Positions 40,952 through 47,734 of a stretch of DNA of 64,000 bases are shown piece by piece. Every line of letters starts with the position of its first letter. Within the stretch, counting starts at the first letter, position 1. Both the position numbers and the translations under genes were made by a program. The stretch lies in NCBI GenBank assembly GCA_017985015.1, contig JAGNYI010000002.1:1-64000 (forward strand), given 5' to 3'. The DNA comes from Giesbergeria sp. (GTDB lineage: Bacteria > Pseudomonadota > Gammaproteobacteria > Burkholderiales > Burkholderiaceae_C). The notes under the pieces were generated by a model. It was not told where the DNA came from, did no database searches, and saw only the letters and a program-made list of their open reading frames with translations.

Positions 40952-41245
40952 TCAGCTGTTCTTGTGGCTTGGCTGGCCGGCCTTCACATGCTGCTCATGC
41001 GTGCCGCCTTGCTGACGCGACGGGCCGCCGCTTTGCTCCTGCTGGCGCGAGCCGGAGGGGGAAGACTTGGTGCCTTCGCTGTGCTGGTTTTTGCCTTCAG
41101 GGTTGTTGCTGCCTTGCTGGCGCTGGCCGGAGCCGCTGCTTTGCTCCTGCTGGCGCTGCGAGCTCGAAGCGCCGGTCTTTTGCGTGTGCTGGTTACTGCC
41201 GGCGGGGTTGTGATTTTTGTCGTCCATGTTCTGCTTGGAAGTCAT
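40952..41245 (-). CDS. Small Gln/Ser/Gly-rich disordered protein
   Basis: 97 residues, almost devoid of hydrophobic residues and built from imperfect repeats (SSQRQQEQSSGSGQRQQGS and SGSRQQEQSGGPSRQQGG). No signal peptide. Such extremely hydrophilic small proteins resemble stress-induced KGG/hydrophilin-type proteins, but the KGG motif itself is absent. A ribosome site AAGGAG and its own terminator support expression. Confidence 0.65.
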   Translation of the reverse strand: MTSKQNMDDKNHNPAGSNQHTQKTGASSSQRQQEQSSGSGQRQQGSNNPEGKNQHSEGTKSSPSGSRQQEQSGGPSRQQGGTHEQHVKAGQPSHKNS

Positions 41246-41521
41246 TGAGTGCTCTCCTTGAGGAAGTGGTTACAGGCGCAGCCCGGCGGGCTTGCCTCTT
41301 ACATCGCGGATGGCGTGTGCCGTATCCGTGGAAGCAATGTAGGTTGGGGGCGGGCGCTAAGCGGTAGGAAGTCGACTACGAGGCTGTAGGCTTCCGGAGG
41401 CCTTACATGCACATGCACCTGGAAACTTTTGATACCGATCCACGTCAGGCTGGTCAGGCAAATCTCGAAGCGTCGCACCCGACCCTGGCATGATCGAAGG
41501 CTTTGCCCTGTCACAGCCACC

Positions 41522-42409
41522 ATGACCGACCCCGCCGCTCCTGCTTCAACGCCAGAGACTCAGACCGCTTGCCCCGCCGCAGACGGTGCGCCCGCGCCCG
41601 CGCCCGAGGTCAGCCCTGCCGGGCAAGCGCGCCCCGAGCGCACGGGCAGGCGCGGCCCGCGCAGTCCGGCTGGCGGCGAGAAGCCCGCAGCCGATGCCCC
41701 CCAGCGCCGCGCGCCACGCCCGGTACCGCCCGCGCTGGAGCAGCTCGCTGCCCTGTACCCGCCACTGTTCGGCGCGGTGTTCCGCCCGCTCAAGCGCGGC
41801 ATCTTCCAGGACCTGATGGCCGCGCACCCCGAGGCGTTCGAAAAAGACGCACTCAAGCAGGCGCTGGCCATCCACACCCGCTCCACGCGCTATCTGCAGG
41901 CGGTGGCCGCAGGCCAGCAGCGCCACGATTTGCAGGGCCAGCCGGTGGAAGCCATGGCGCCCGAGCATGTGCACCATGCGCTGGTCGAGGTCTACAAGCG
42001 CCGCCAGGGCCGGGGCCAGGACGACCTGCTGCCCCGCCTGCGCGCCCGCATCGTCGACAACATTGAGGCCAGCGGCCTCTCGCGCGAGGACTACGCCGAA
42101 CGCGTGCGCACGCGCGACGACGCGGCCAATGCGGTGCTGGACGAAGCCTTTGCCGAACTGGCGGCCCGCGCCGCCAAGGACGAAGCCCTGCTGCGCACTT
42201 ACGAGGCCAGCGGCCAGAGCGTGGAAGCCTTTGCCGACATGTACGGCATGGACGTGCGCGCAGTGACGCGCTCGGTGGTCAGTGCGCGTGCGCGGCTGGC
42301 GGCGGCGCAGGCGGCTGAGAAGGCTGCGGCGGAAGTTGCGGAAGCTGCGGTAGAGCCCGCTGTGCCTGCGGCACCAGAAGCACCGGAAGCTTTGGGCGAC
42401 GCTGGCTAA
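41522..42409 (+). CDS. ProQ/FinO-domain RNA-binding protein
   Basis: 295 residues. A Pro/Ala-rich tail (1-75) is followed by a FinO/ProQ domain (about 78-175) with YPPLFGAVFRPLKRGIFQDLM and ALAIHTRSTRYLQAVAAGQQRHDLQG, typical of the RNA chaperone fold. The C-terminal 110 residues are helical and Ala/Glu-rich with a possible DNA- or RNA-binding helix pair. ProQ proteins bind structured small RNAs and mRNA 3' ends. ATG 41522 is chosen over upstream frames lacking any family match. Confidence 0.88.
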   Translation: MTDPAAPASTPETQTACPAADGAPAPAPEVSPAGQARPERTGRRGPRSPAGGEKPAADAPQRRAPRPVPPALEQLAALYPPLFGAVFRPLKRGIFQDLMAAHPEAFEKDALKQALAIHTRSTRYLQAVAAGQQRHDLQGQPVEAMAPEHVHHALVEVYKRRQGRGQDDLLPRLRARIVDNIEASGLSREDYAERVRTRDDAANAVLDEAFAELAARAAKDEALLRTYEASGQSVEAFADMYGMDVRAVTRSVVSARARLAAAQAAEKAAAEVAEAAVEPAVPAAPEAPEALGDAG

Positions 42410-42626
42410 GTCGCCATGGCGGGGCGCACCGTGGCTTGGCACGCGCCTTCCAGTGCTCGCCCGAAGGGAGCCCCAAAAAAGGCCCACGGCGGCGTTGCAG
42501 CTCTTGGCAGGGGCGCGGCCATTGCCTGCGAGCTGCGCCTTGCCGTGAACCTTTTTCGGGGCTCTGAAAGTACCAATAAGAGCGAAACACGACACTCGCG
42601 GATTGAGTGCGTACCGATGCGTCCTG

Positions 42627-42962
42627 TCAACGATCTCGGTCGCTGCCGCCGTCTATGGGAACGATGCGCTCGTTGGTGGAAACAACCTGACCATTCGCAT
42701 CAAAATCAATGTCGAACAGGGTGTCCAACGTGCCAATCACCCGGTAAGTAAATGTTGGGCCAGGCTGGTTGCGATACTTGATGAACTGTGTCGGATGTCC
42801 CAATGCTTGCCGAACCTGAGGCATGCTCATACCGGGAGTCACCAAGACTTCTTGTGTTTGGTTGATCCAAAAACCACTCGCGGCCAGTGCCATGGCAGAA
42901 CAGAACGCAAAGCCCGCCGTCACCAGCATGCGCGAAGCGAAGTTGATGCATTTGGGCGCCAT
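42627..42962 (-). CDS. BamE/SmpA-like small envelope protein
   Basis: 111 residues. Signal peptide (about 1-28) is followed by a small domain with TPGMSMPQVRQALGHPTQFIKYRNQPGPTF-type pattern: the GMSMxxVrxaLGxP motif and a later WxY/FDIDFDANGQV strand are typical of the BamE/OmlA fold. No lipobox cysteine at the cleavage site, so probably soluble periplasmic. Real BamE lies elsewhere in most genomes; this is a paralogue. Start ATG 42962. Confidence 0.75.
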   Translation of the reverse strand: MAPKCINFASRMLVTAGFAFCSAMALAASGFWINQTQEVLVTPGMSMPQVRQALGHPTQFIKYRNQPGPTFTYRVIGTLDTLFDIDFDANGQVVSTNERIVPIDGGSDRDR

Positions 42963-43065
42963 GATTTCCACCTTTTTTGAAATACCAAGCTTCACAACGA
43001 TTGAAGACCTGCTTGAGGTGAACGTACCATCTTTGAATCGTTTTCGCAGAGCAGCGTTGGCCAAC

Positions 43066-43233
43066 CTAGTCCACTGAATCACTGAAATCAGATGTCGCTG
43101 TCCGTATGAATCCGGGCGCATTGCCGCGTTGCAAATGCTCGCGATACCGCCTGGTATCGCTGCGCTTTGCGCCTTGCACTGCATCCCGGCTCACACGTCC
43201 GTCGCCACCTGTTTCAATGATTCAGTGGACTAG
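43066..43233. mobile_element. 168-bp MITE-like element with CTAG ends
   Basis: Perfect 16-bp inverted repeats CTAGTCCACTGAATCA (43066-43081) and TGATTCAGTGGACTAG (43218-43233); the match continues imperfectly inward. A hairpin GCGATACC-GCCT-GGTATCGC (43141-43160) lies inside. CTAG at both edges recalls the element at 28815. It marks the left side of the accessory island. Confidence 0.65.
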
Positions 43234-43281
43234 CTGACCGCCCGACGCACGGATGCGCGCCATCGAAAGGGCTTGTTGAGT

Positions 43282-43313
43282 CGCCCCCTACCGATACCGC
43301 CCCAAATACCGCC
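43282..43313. repeat. Direct repeat, left copy (island boundary)
   Basis: 32 bp identical at 30 positions to 47703-47734, same orientation. The right copy is the last codons of the intact SQR-like gene; this copy encodes the same GRYLGRYR end but has no gene attached. Possible att-like duplication. Confidence 0.6.
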
Positions 43314-43352
43314 CGTGCCGTGGCTGGGATTTGCCGCGCTTTGAAATCGTAG

Positions 43353-43682
43353 CCATTGTGGGTGTGTTGCGAAGCGGGTGAATCCCACTGCTGGAATGGC
43401 GGCATGCTTTTGCCAAGGGCGGGTGCCGGAATGTGCGCCCGGCGGCGCAGTAACTTGTCTCTTGCGTCGCCAAGGACCAGTCACCAAAGAGAAGGCGACC
43501 CCGCTGTCCGTGTCCCCTTCGCTGCGCTACGGGGCAACCTGCGGTGCGCGCTTCAGGCGGGGTCCGCGCAAACTCGCCTGGCGACTCAAACAGCGCGCGG
43601 CCCTGATCCGCCTGAAGCTGTGCTCCTCGGCACGGCCAGAGGGGAAGGGGCGCCAAACAACCCTTCGGGCCATCGCTGCGCC
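43353..43682 (+). repeat. Long dispersed repeat, copy A (decayed)
   Basis: About 330 bp resembling 44781-45099. Shared blocks: GTGCGCCCGGCGGCGCAGTA, CAAAGAGAAGGCGACCCCGC, GGGGTCCGCGCAAACTCGC and GATCCGCCTGAAGCTGTGCT. The internal hairpin seen in copy B is damaged here. No protein-coding role is apparent. Confidence 0.75.
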
Positions 43683-43822
43683 TGTTCTTTGCCATTCATG
43701 TCTGAGACGATGAGTGGCCAATGTCGGCCATCAGCGGGCGTAGCTGAGTGGCTGCCTTCCAGCGTGCTCATCAGCGTCTGAAATTCGTGGCTATGGCAGT
43801 CGGCGCACCAGTGCTGGAAACA

Positions 43823-43966
43823 AAAGATTGCTGCCAAGCCGCTTGGTCGCGAACTCGCGTCGTCGTTTCGCTTGACCGTCACTTTGTTGGCTTCAGGTAC
43901 CACGTGCGTGTTGGTCAGGACCAGACCGAGGGGGCTGCTGACGAAGCCCGACCCCTGGCCGTGGAA
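43823..43966 (-). pseudogene. Fragment of an S1C (DegP/Q-like) serine protease
   Basis: The reverse strand encodes GQGSGFVSSPLGLVLTNTHV then VPEANKVTVKRND, the opening of the trypsin-like domain of HtrA proteases (GSGFVI.....LTNxHVV with the catalytic His). No Asp or Ser catalytic segments follow and the frame runs into unrelated sequence. Inactive remnant. Confidence 0.6.
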
Positions 43967-44210
43967 GGGCGGTAGAGCCAGGCGCCGGCCACTTCGGAAC
44001 TTGCATCCGTACGCGGCGACAAAATGGCCCGTGCCCGTGCCGTTGGTTGGCGCGAAGTACGCCTCACGCCTGTTCGGATCTGCAGGATGTGCTTTGTGTT
44101 GTGAATGCGCTGCAGATACGCGCCTTTCGAACTGACATAACCTCATGCTCGGCGTAGATTCCAGAGCACTGCATTTTTTGCAGGTAACCGTTCACACCAA
44201 AAGGAAAAAC

Positions 44211-44702
44211 ATGGCCACCCGCAAGTCCACCAAGAAGTCGGAACTCGCAACCGCTGGCGCACACCTGGGCGCCGCCGCCAAGGAGGTGGGCACCGCCGTA
44301 TCGCACAAGATCAGCGGTCTCGTGAAGTCGGCCGAGAAACAGCTCGAGCAGGCCAAAGCCCAGCTGTCCAAGGCAGTCGCGTCCGCCGAGAAGTCGGTCA
44401 AGGCTGCCGAGAAGCAGCTTGAAGCCACCAAGCGCAGCACCAGCAAGCGACTGGCTGCTCTGCAAGTTGGCGCCGAGCGCAAGGCCAAGGCCCTGCAGAA
44501 GGCGATCGAGAAGGAAGCGGCTGCGCTCAAAAAGGCCGCCGTCAAGCAGGTCAAGACTGCTGCGCCGAAGAAGGCCGCTGTGAAGGCGCCGGTCGCCAAG
44601 AAGGCTGCTGTGAAGCAGGCTCCGAAGCCCGCTGCCAAGGAGGCCGCGCCGAAGAAGCTTGCTACCAAGAAAGTTGCTGCCAAGAAAGTTGCGCCGAAAT
44701 AG
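44211..44702 (+). CDS. Histone H1-like Lys/Ala-rich protein
   Basis: 163 residues. Residues 1-105 are a continuous amphipathic helix with EKQLEQAK/EKSVKAAEKQLEA heptads (coiled coil). Residues 106-163 are KKAA/PKKAAVK repeats as in histone H1 and AlgP-type C-termini. Very basic; likely to bind and compact DNA non-specifically. Ribosome site AAGGAAAAAC before ATG 44211. It sits between the two long repeats in the island. Confidence 0.8.
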   Translation: MATRKSTKKSELATAGAHLGAAAKEVGTAVSHKISGLVKSAEKQLEQAKAQLSKAVASAEKSVKAAEKQLEATKRSTSKRLAALQVGAERKAKALQKAIEKEAAALKKAAVKQVKTAAPKKAAVKAPVAKKAAVKQAPKPAAKEAAPKKLATKKVAAKKVAPK

Positions 44703-44780
44703 TCCGGCAGGTAGGACGGACGGTCGGGCGGCGGGCCCATCGACGGCCTGCAGGGCGCAAACTGCGGCCCTAGCGGGAGC

Positions 44781-45099
44781 CCATAGCGGGTGCGTTGGCA
44801 AGCGGGTTAAGCCGGCTACTGGAATGACTGCATGCCTTTGCAGAGGGCGGGTGCCGGGATGTGCGCCCGGCGGCGCAGTACCTTTCTCTTGCGTCGCCAA
44901 GAGAAAGGCACCAAAGAGAAGGCGACCCCGCTGTCCGTGACCCCTTCGGGGCAACCTGCGATGCTCGCTTCAGGCGGGGTCCGCGCAAACTCGCTTCGCT
45001 CAAACAGCGCGCGGCCCTGATCCGCCTGAAGCTGTGCTCCTCGGCACGGACAGAGGGGATGGGGAGCCGAGCAGCCCTTCGGGCCATCGCTGCGCTCGG
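44781..45099 (+). repeat. Long dispersed repeat, copy B
   Basis: About 320 bp, same orientation as 43353-43682. It contains a perfect hairpin CCTTTCTCTTG-CGTCGC-CAAGAGAAAGG (44881-44908). Similar sequences are known to me as frequent intergenic repeats in Burkholderiales genomes; function unknown. Confidence 0.75.
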
Positions 45100-45347
45100 C
45101 CCCGGCCTCCGCACCGTACGCGCGCAGGCAGCGGGGCCGGATTCAGAGCCGCGCAGGCATTGGGGGCTCAGTGCAACTGTCGGATCACGATTTCGTGCAG
45201 CGAAACTCGTGCTCAGACCCCAATCCCGGAATGATGGGCGCCACGGATGTTTTCTGCTTTTCATGCCTGAAGCAGCGCGATAACGTCTCAGACGATTCGC
45301 GGCTGCTGTCGGCCAGGAGCCGCCGCTGGCGGTATCAAGACACAAGC

Positions 45348-45439
45348 ACTCAACGTTGAAAGTAACCGGCGACTTGCGCCAGAAGCGCGCGCAGCGCGCG
45401 GGCGCCGCAAGGCGTCCGTGTTGACTGACATGTTAAAGC
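45348..45439 (-). repeat. Integron attC site 3 (after the HEPN-like cassette)
   Basis: Read on the - strand, the left simple site GCTTTAAC (45432-45439) contains the stop of the HEPN-like gene, and the right site is GTTGAGT (45348-45354), which fits GTTRRRY. The 92 bp between can pair as an imperfect hairpin with a GC-rich core. The left core is exactly complementary to the bases that open the same cassette (TTAAAGC), as expected for a cassette excised and reinserted at attC. Confidence 0.75.
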
Positions 45440-45927
45440 GCGTTCTCAACATATTTGACGAGCCCTTCAGTGAGGCACTCCAGTTCAGACGGGTAGTACC
45501 GAATTTCGGCCTCGTCAATCGGCGCGCCGCGCTCCTCCCACTTGCGCCCCTTTTCGCGCACTTGCTCGGGGGTTTGGCCGTCCTGTAGCTCGTAGCTGTA
45601 TCGGGCCTTCTCGAAAACGAACTGGAACCAGTGAAGCAGTTTGCCGACGTCCGCCAGGTCCGCATGGCCCGGCATTCTTTCGCGGGCTATGCCCATGATT
45701 TCATCCTGCGATGCGGTCGGAAGCATTTTCCACAGTTGCTTGTAGTCGTGGCCGCCGGCCCGCGGCTGCCCGGACGCAAGAACGGCCGCTTTCAGCAGCA
45801 CTTCGAAGGCAAGCACTCTCAGGAATGCTTGAGAGTCCGAGCGCGTGTCCAAGGACGCCCCAAGGATGTCGGCGTCATGGCGCCGACCTTGAGCTTCATG
45901 CAGCATGCGTGCGACACGATGCTTCAT
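45433..45927 (-). CDS. Cassette gene: HEPN-like protein, unknown
   Basis: 164 residues, all helical. A helix with the pattern AFEVLLKAAVLASG followed by GHDYKQLWKMLP and a later WFQFVFEKARYSYE helix is the arrangement seen in HEPN-fold proteins, many of which are RNases in toxin or abortive-infection systems. The RX4-6H catalytic motif is not evident. The ATG follows 3 bp after an attC end and the stop lies in the next attC, the standard cassette layout. Lower GC than neighbours. Function is inference only. Confidence 0.65.
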   Translation of the reverse strand: MKHRVARMLHEAQGRRHDADILGASLDTRSDSQAFLRVLAFEVLLKAAVLASGQPRAGGHDYKQLWKMLPTASQDEIMGIARERMPGHADLADVGKLLHWFQFVFEKARYSYELQDGQTPEQVREKGRKWEERGAPIDEAEIRYYPSELECLTEGLVKYVENAL

Positions 45928-45930
45928 AGC

Positions 45931-45979
45931 GCTTTAACAAGGGGCGCGCTTTAGCGCGTCCCGCTTGATTGGGTTAGGC
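45931..45979 (-). repeat. Integron attC site 2 (after the TIR cassette)
   Basis: On the - strand GCCTAAC (45973-45979, perfect RYYYAAC) to GTTAAAGC (45931-45938). The core CAAGCGGGACGCGC-TAAA-GCGCGCCCCTTG folds into one stem. At 49 bp it is shorter than usual attC sites and lacks one spacer arm. The TIR stop codon lies inside the left simple site. Confidence 0.75.
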
Positions 45980-46849
45980 GTACTGCTGCCCAAGTAGCCT
46001 CGCGAAGGGTAAGGCAACTGGCGAAGCGATCCAGGCGGTTCCGTTGTTCTGCTGTTTGACGAACCACGTGCCGACGCCCCACGTGTCCTCCACGCCCGCA
46101 CCGATGAAGGGCGGAAACCAGAGTAGACGGATTTGGCCATCGCCTTCCCAGCCTTCTGCACCCAACCGATACTTGACCTTCTCGATAACCTCACCGAATC
46201 GCGGGTGATGGGCCAAGACATCTGCAGCCAATGGCATGAACGCGAGTTCATCCACGTGCTGATACTGATACACAAAGAAGTCTGCAATTAGCTTTGGATT
46301 GTCGAACTCCTCGGCGAAGAGGCTGAAGCCAATATCTAGGCTCACGTGCGGAGGGGCATACTCCTTTGCCTCCAGCCGCTCGACTGCAGCGGCTTCTGCG
46401 ACGCGTTGAAGCTGCTGCCGAACGGTGACAGCCAAGTCATACCAGACTTGCTCACGATCATTCTCGGCGAGTGACGCCAATGGTTTACGAGGGTCATTGA
46501 CGCTCTGAAACTGGGCCAGGCTTGGAATGTCAGAAAAGGCACACGGTTTCAGTATTACGGGCACGATGCGGACGCCCTCGCGCTGTGCGGCTTCCAGTAG
46601 CGGCGGAAGTTCGTTTTCCGCGACAAAGTCCGAGGCAAGAAAGTCAGCGGACACCAAAAGCACTGCAATAGAAGCGCGTTCCATCGCGGAAGCGATCTCC
46701 TGCTTCCAGCGATCACCTGGCGTGATGCGGGAGTCGGCCCACAAATCGACGTGACCTTGGCGCTCGAACGGGCGCATATGTACCTTCAGTCGGCCGAGGT
46801 ATTCTGCGTCGGCGTGGCTGTAGCTGATGAAGACTTGGGAGCGTTGCAT
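45974..46849 (-). CDS. Cassette gene: TIR-domain protein with unknown C-terminal domain
   Basis: 291 residues. Residues 1-140 are a TIR domain: SQVFISYSHADAEYLGRLK at the start, DLWADSRITPGDRWKQEI (BB-loop region), AVLLVSADFLASDFVAENELPPLL with E80 in the position of the catalytic glutamate of NAD-cleaving TIRs, then VRIVPVILKPC. After a helical linker (about 140-175) comes a 110-residue C-terminal part with FSLFAEEFDNPKLIADFF and an aromatic GAGVEDTWGVGTWFVKQQ segment that I do not recognise. No signal peptide. It may be an NADase whose C-terminal half senses a trigger; this is inference. Confidence 0.85.
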   Translation of the reverse strand: MQRSQVFISYSHADAEYLGRLKVHMRPFERQGHVDLWADSRITPGDRWKQEIASAMERASIAVLLVSADFLASDFVAENELPPLLEAAQREGVRIVPVILKPCAFSDIPSLAQFQSVNDPRKPLASLAENDREQVWYDLAVTVRQQLQRVAEAAAVERLEAKEYAPPHVSLDIGFSLFAEEFDNPKLIADFFVYQYQHVDELAFMPLAADVLAHHPRFGEVIEKVKYRLGAEGWEGDGQIRLLWFPPFIGAGVEDTWGVGTWFVKQQNNGTAWIASPVALPFARLLGQQYA

Positions 46850-46865
46850 AGGTGGTATTCAGGAC

Positions 46866-46949
46866 GCTTAACGACGGCTACCGGCAAGCAACGCACACCG
46901 CGAAGCGGCAACCTGATGTTGCTTGTCCGTGTGGGCCGAAATGTTAGAC
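46866..46949 (-). repeat. Integron attC site 1 (after the secreted-protein cassette)
   Basis: 84 bp. On the - strand GTCTAAC (46943-46949, perfect RYYYAAC) to GTTAAGC (46866-46872, perfect GTTRRRY). The interior has the paired AAGCAAC/GTTGCTT arms around a GC stem. The stop of the upstream gene lies within GTCTAAC and the next gene starts 16 bp after the site. This is the clearest attC of the three. Confidence 0.85.
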
Positions 46950-47327
46950 ATACGAGGAGATACTCTCAAAGAAGCCCAGACAGGAGGTTGTAGCACCCTG
47001 CTCCCAGGGGTACCCGTGGGCCCGAAGCAGTTGGACCTTTGCCTTCCATTCTCCGACAGCGACCACCTTGCCCTGATATGAAGCGTGGACGTTGATATCG
47101 GACTTCCTGTCAACGCACGCCAAGACTGGTAGCTCTTCACCTACCTTCATCTGTCCCACCTGTTTCGGTGCATCCCCGATCTTGCCGGCCAGAGATTCTG
47201 GGTCGAACAGCGGAACGACCTCAACGGCTCGAACCTTAATTACTTCTGCCGCGTTCAGCCACGAGTCTGCTACGACTGCTAGCGCGAGGGCGCTGCAGGC
47301 TGACAGGAGAAGTGTGGATGTACGCAT
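46944..47327 (-). CDS. Cassette gene: small secreted protein, unknown
   Basis: 127 residues. Signal peptide at 1-27 (hydrophobic LLLSACSALALAVVA), then a mature domain of about 100 residues with short strands (IKVRAVEVVPLFD, GQMKVGEELPVLACVD, INVHASYQGKVVAVGEWKAKVQLL) and two cysteines. Probably periplasmic. The stop codon lies inside attC site 1. Upstream on its strand no attC is seen; a cluster of short repeats begins 20 bp away. Confidence 0.65.
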   Translation of the reverse strand: MRTSTLLLSACSALALAVVADSWLNAAEVIKVRAVEVVPLFDPESLAGKIGDAPKQVGQMKVGEELPVLACVDRKSDINVHASYQGKVVAVGEWKAKVQLLRAHGYPWEQGATTSCLGFFESISSYV

Positions 47328-47346
47328 TCGCAGGTCTACGTGATGT

Positions 47347-47395
47347 ATCCCGCAAAACCTGCGGGATAAACTGGACCGTGCGGGATATTCTGGAC
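47347..47395. repeat. Short repeat cluster at the cassette-array edge
   Basis: Two direct copies of TGCGGGATAAACTGGAC/TGCGGGATATTCTGGAC (47360-47376 and 47379-47395, 15/17, period 19) preceded by an inverted ATCCCGCA (47347-47354). Such spaced boxes resemble recombinase or transposase binding sites. It stands where the first attC or attI of the array would be expected. 47400-47702 shows no gene I can support. Confidence 0.55.
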
Positions 47396-47702
47396 ACTGA
47401 TTTCTCCTGGAAGTGGCTTGCAGCATAGGTTTGCAGGGATAGCTTGTTCAAACATCCAGGTATAAAAATTCCGCGAAACCCGGCACGCGTCAACTCGGCA
47501 AACTATAGCTTGCCAGTAGGCAGAGACCGGGATTTCCAACAGCACGCTTGGGACGATGAGCCAGCGGGCAGCAAATCAATGGCAGCTTCCGGGTGGCGCT
47601 TCTCAACGGTGGCTCAGGGTCGGTTGCAGTCGGTGGAAACTGGTGGGCTTCCATCAAGAATATTTTGACGCCGAATCCAGCCTTGACGACCGGCTCGTCC
47701 AG

Positions 47703-47734
47703 CGTCCCCTACCGATACCGACCCAAATACCGCC
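47703..47734. repeat. Direct repeat, right copy (3' end of SQR-like gene)
   Basis: Partner of 43282-43313 (30/32). It includes the last codons and stop of the SQR-like gene at 47709. Confidence 0.6.

Noticed and set aside
42410..42626. Possible small gene after ProQ
   Set aside because: No convincing start or ribosome site, and frames are short. Probably decayed or repeat sequence.
44560..44700. Repetitive AAGAAGGCCGCT-type DNA as a possible CRISPR or VNTR
   Set aside because: It encodes Lys/Ala repeats of the histone-like protein; no regular spacers. No CRISPR array was seen in the window.
47327..47702. Possible integron integrase or attI near the cassette edge
   Set aside because: No frame shows tyrosine-recombinase motifs, and no clear attI core is seen.
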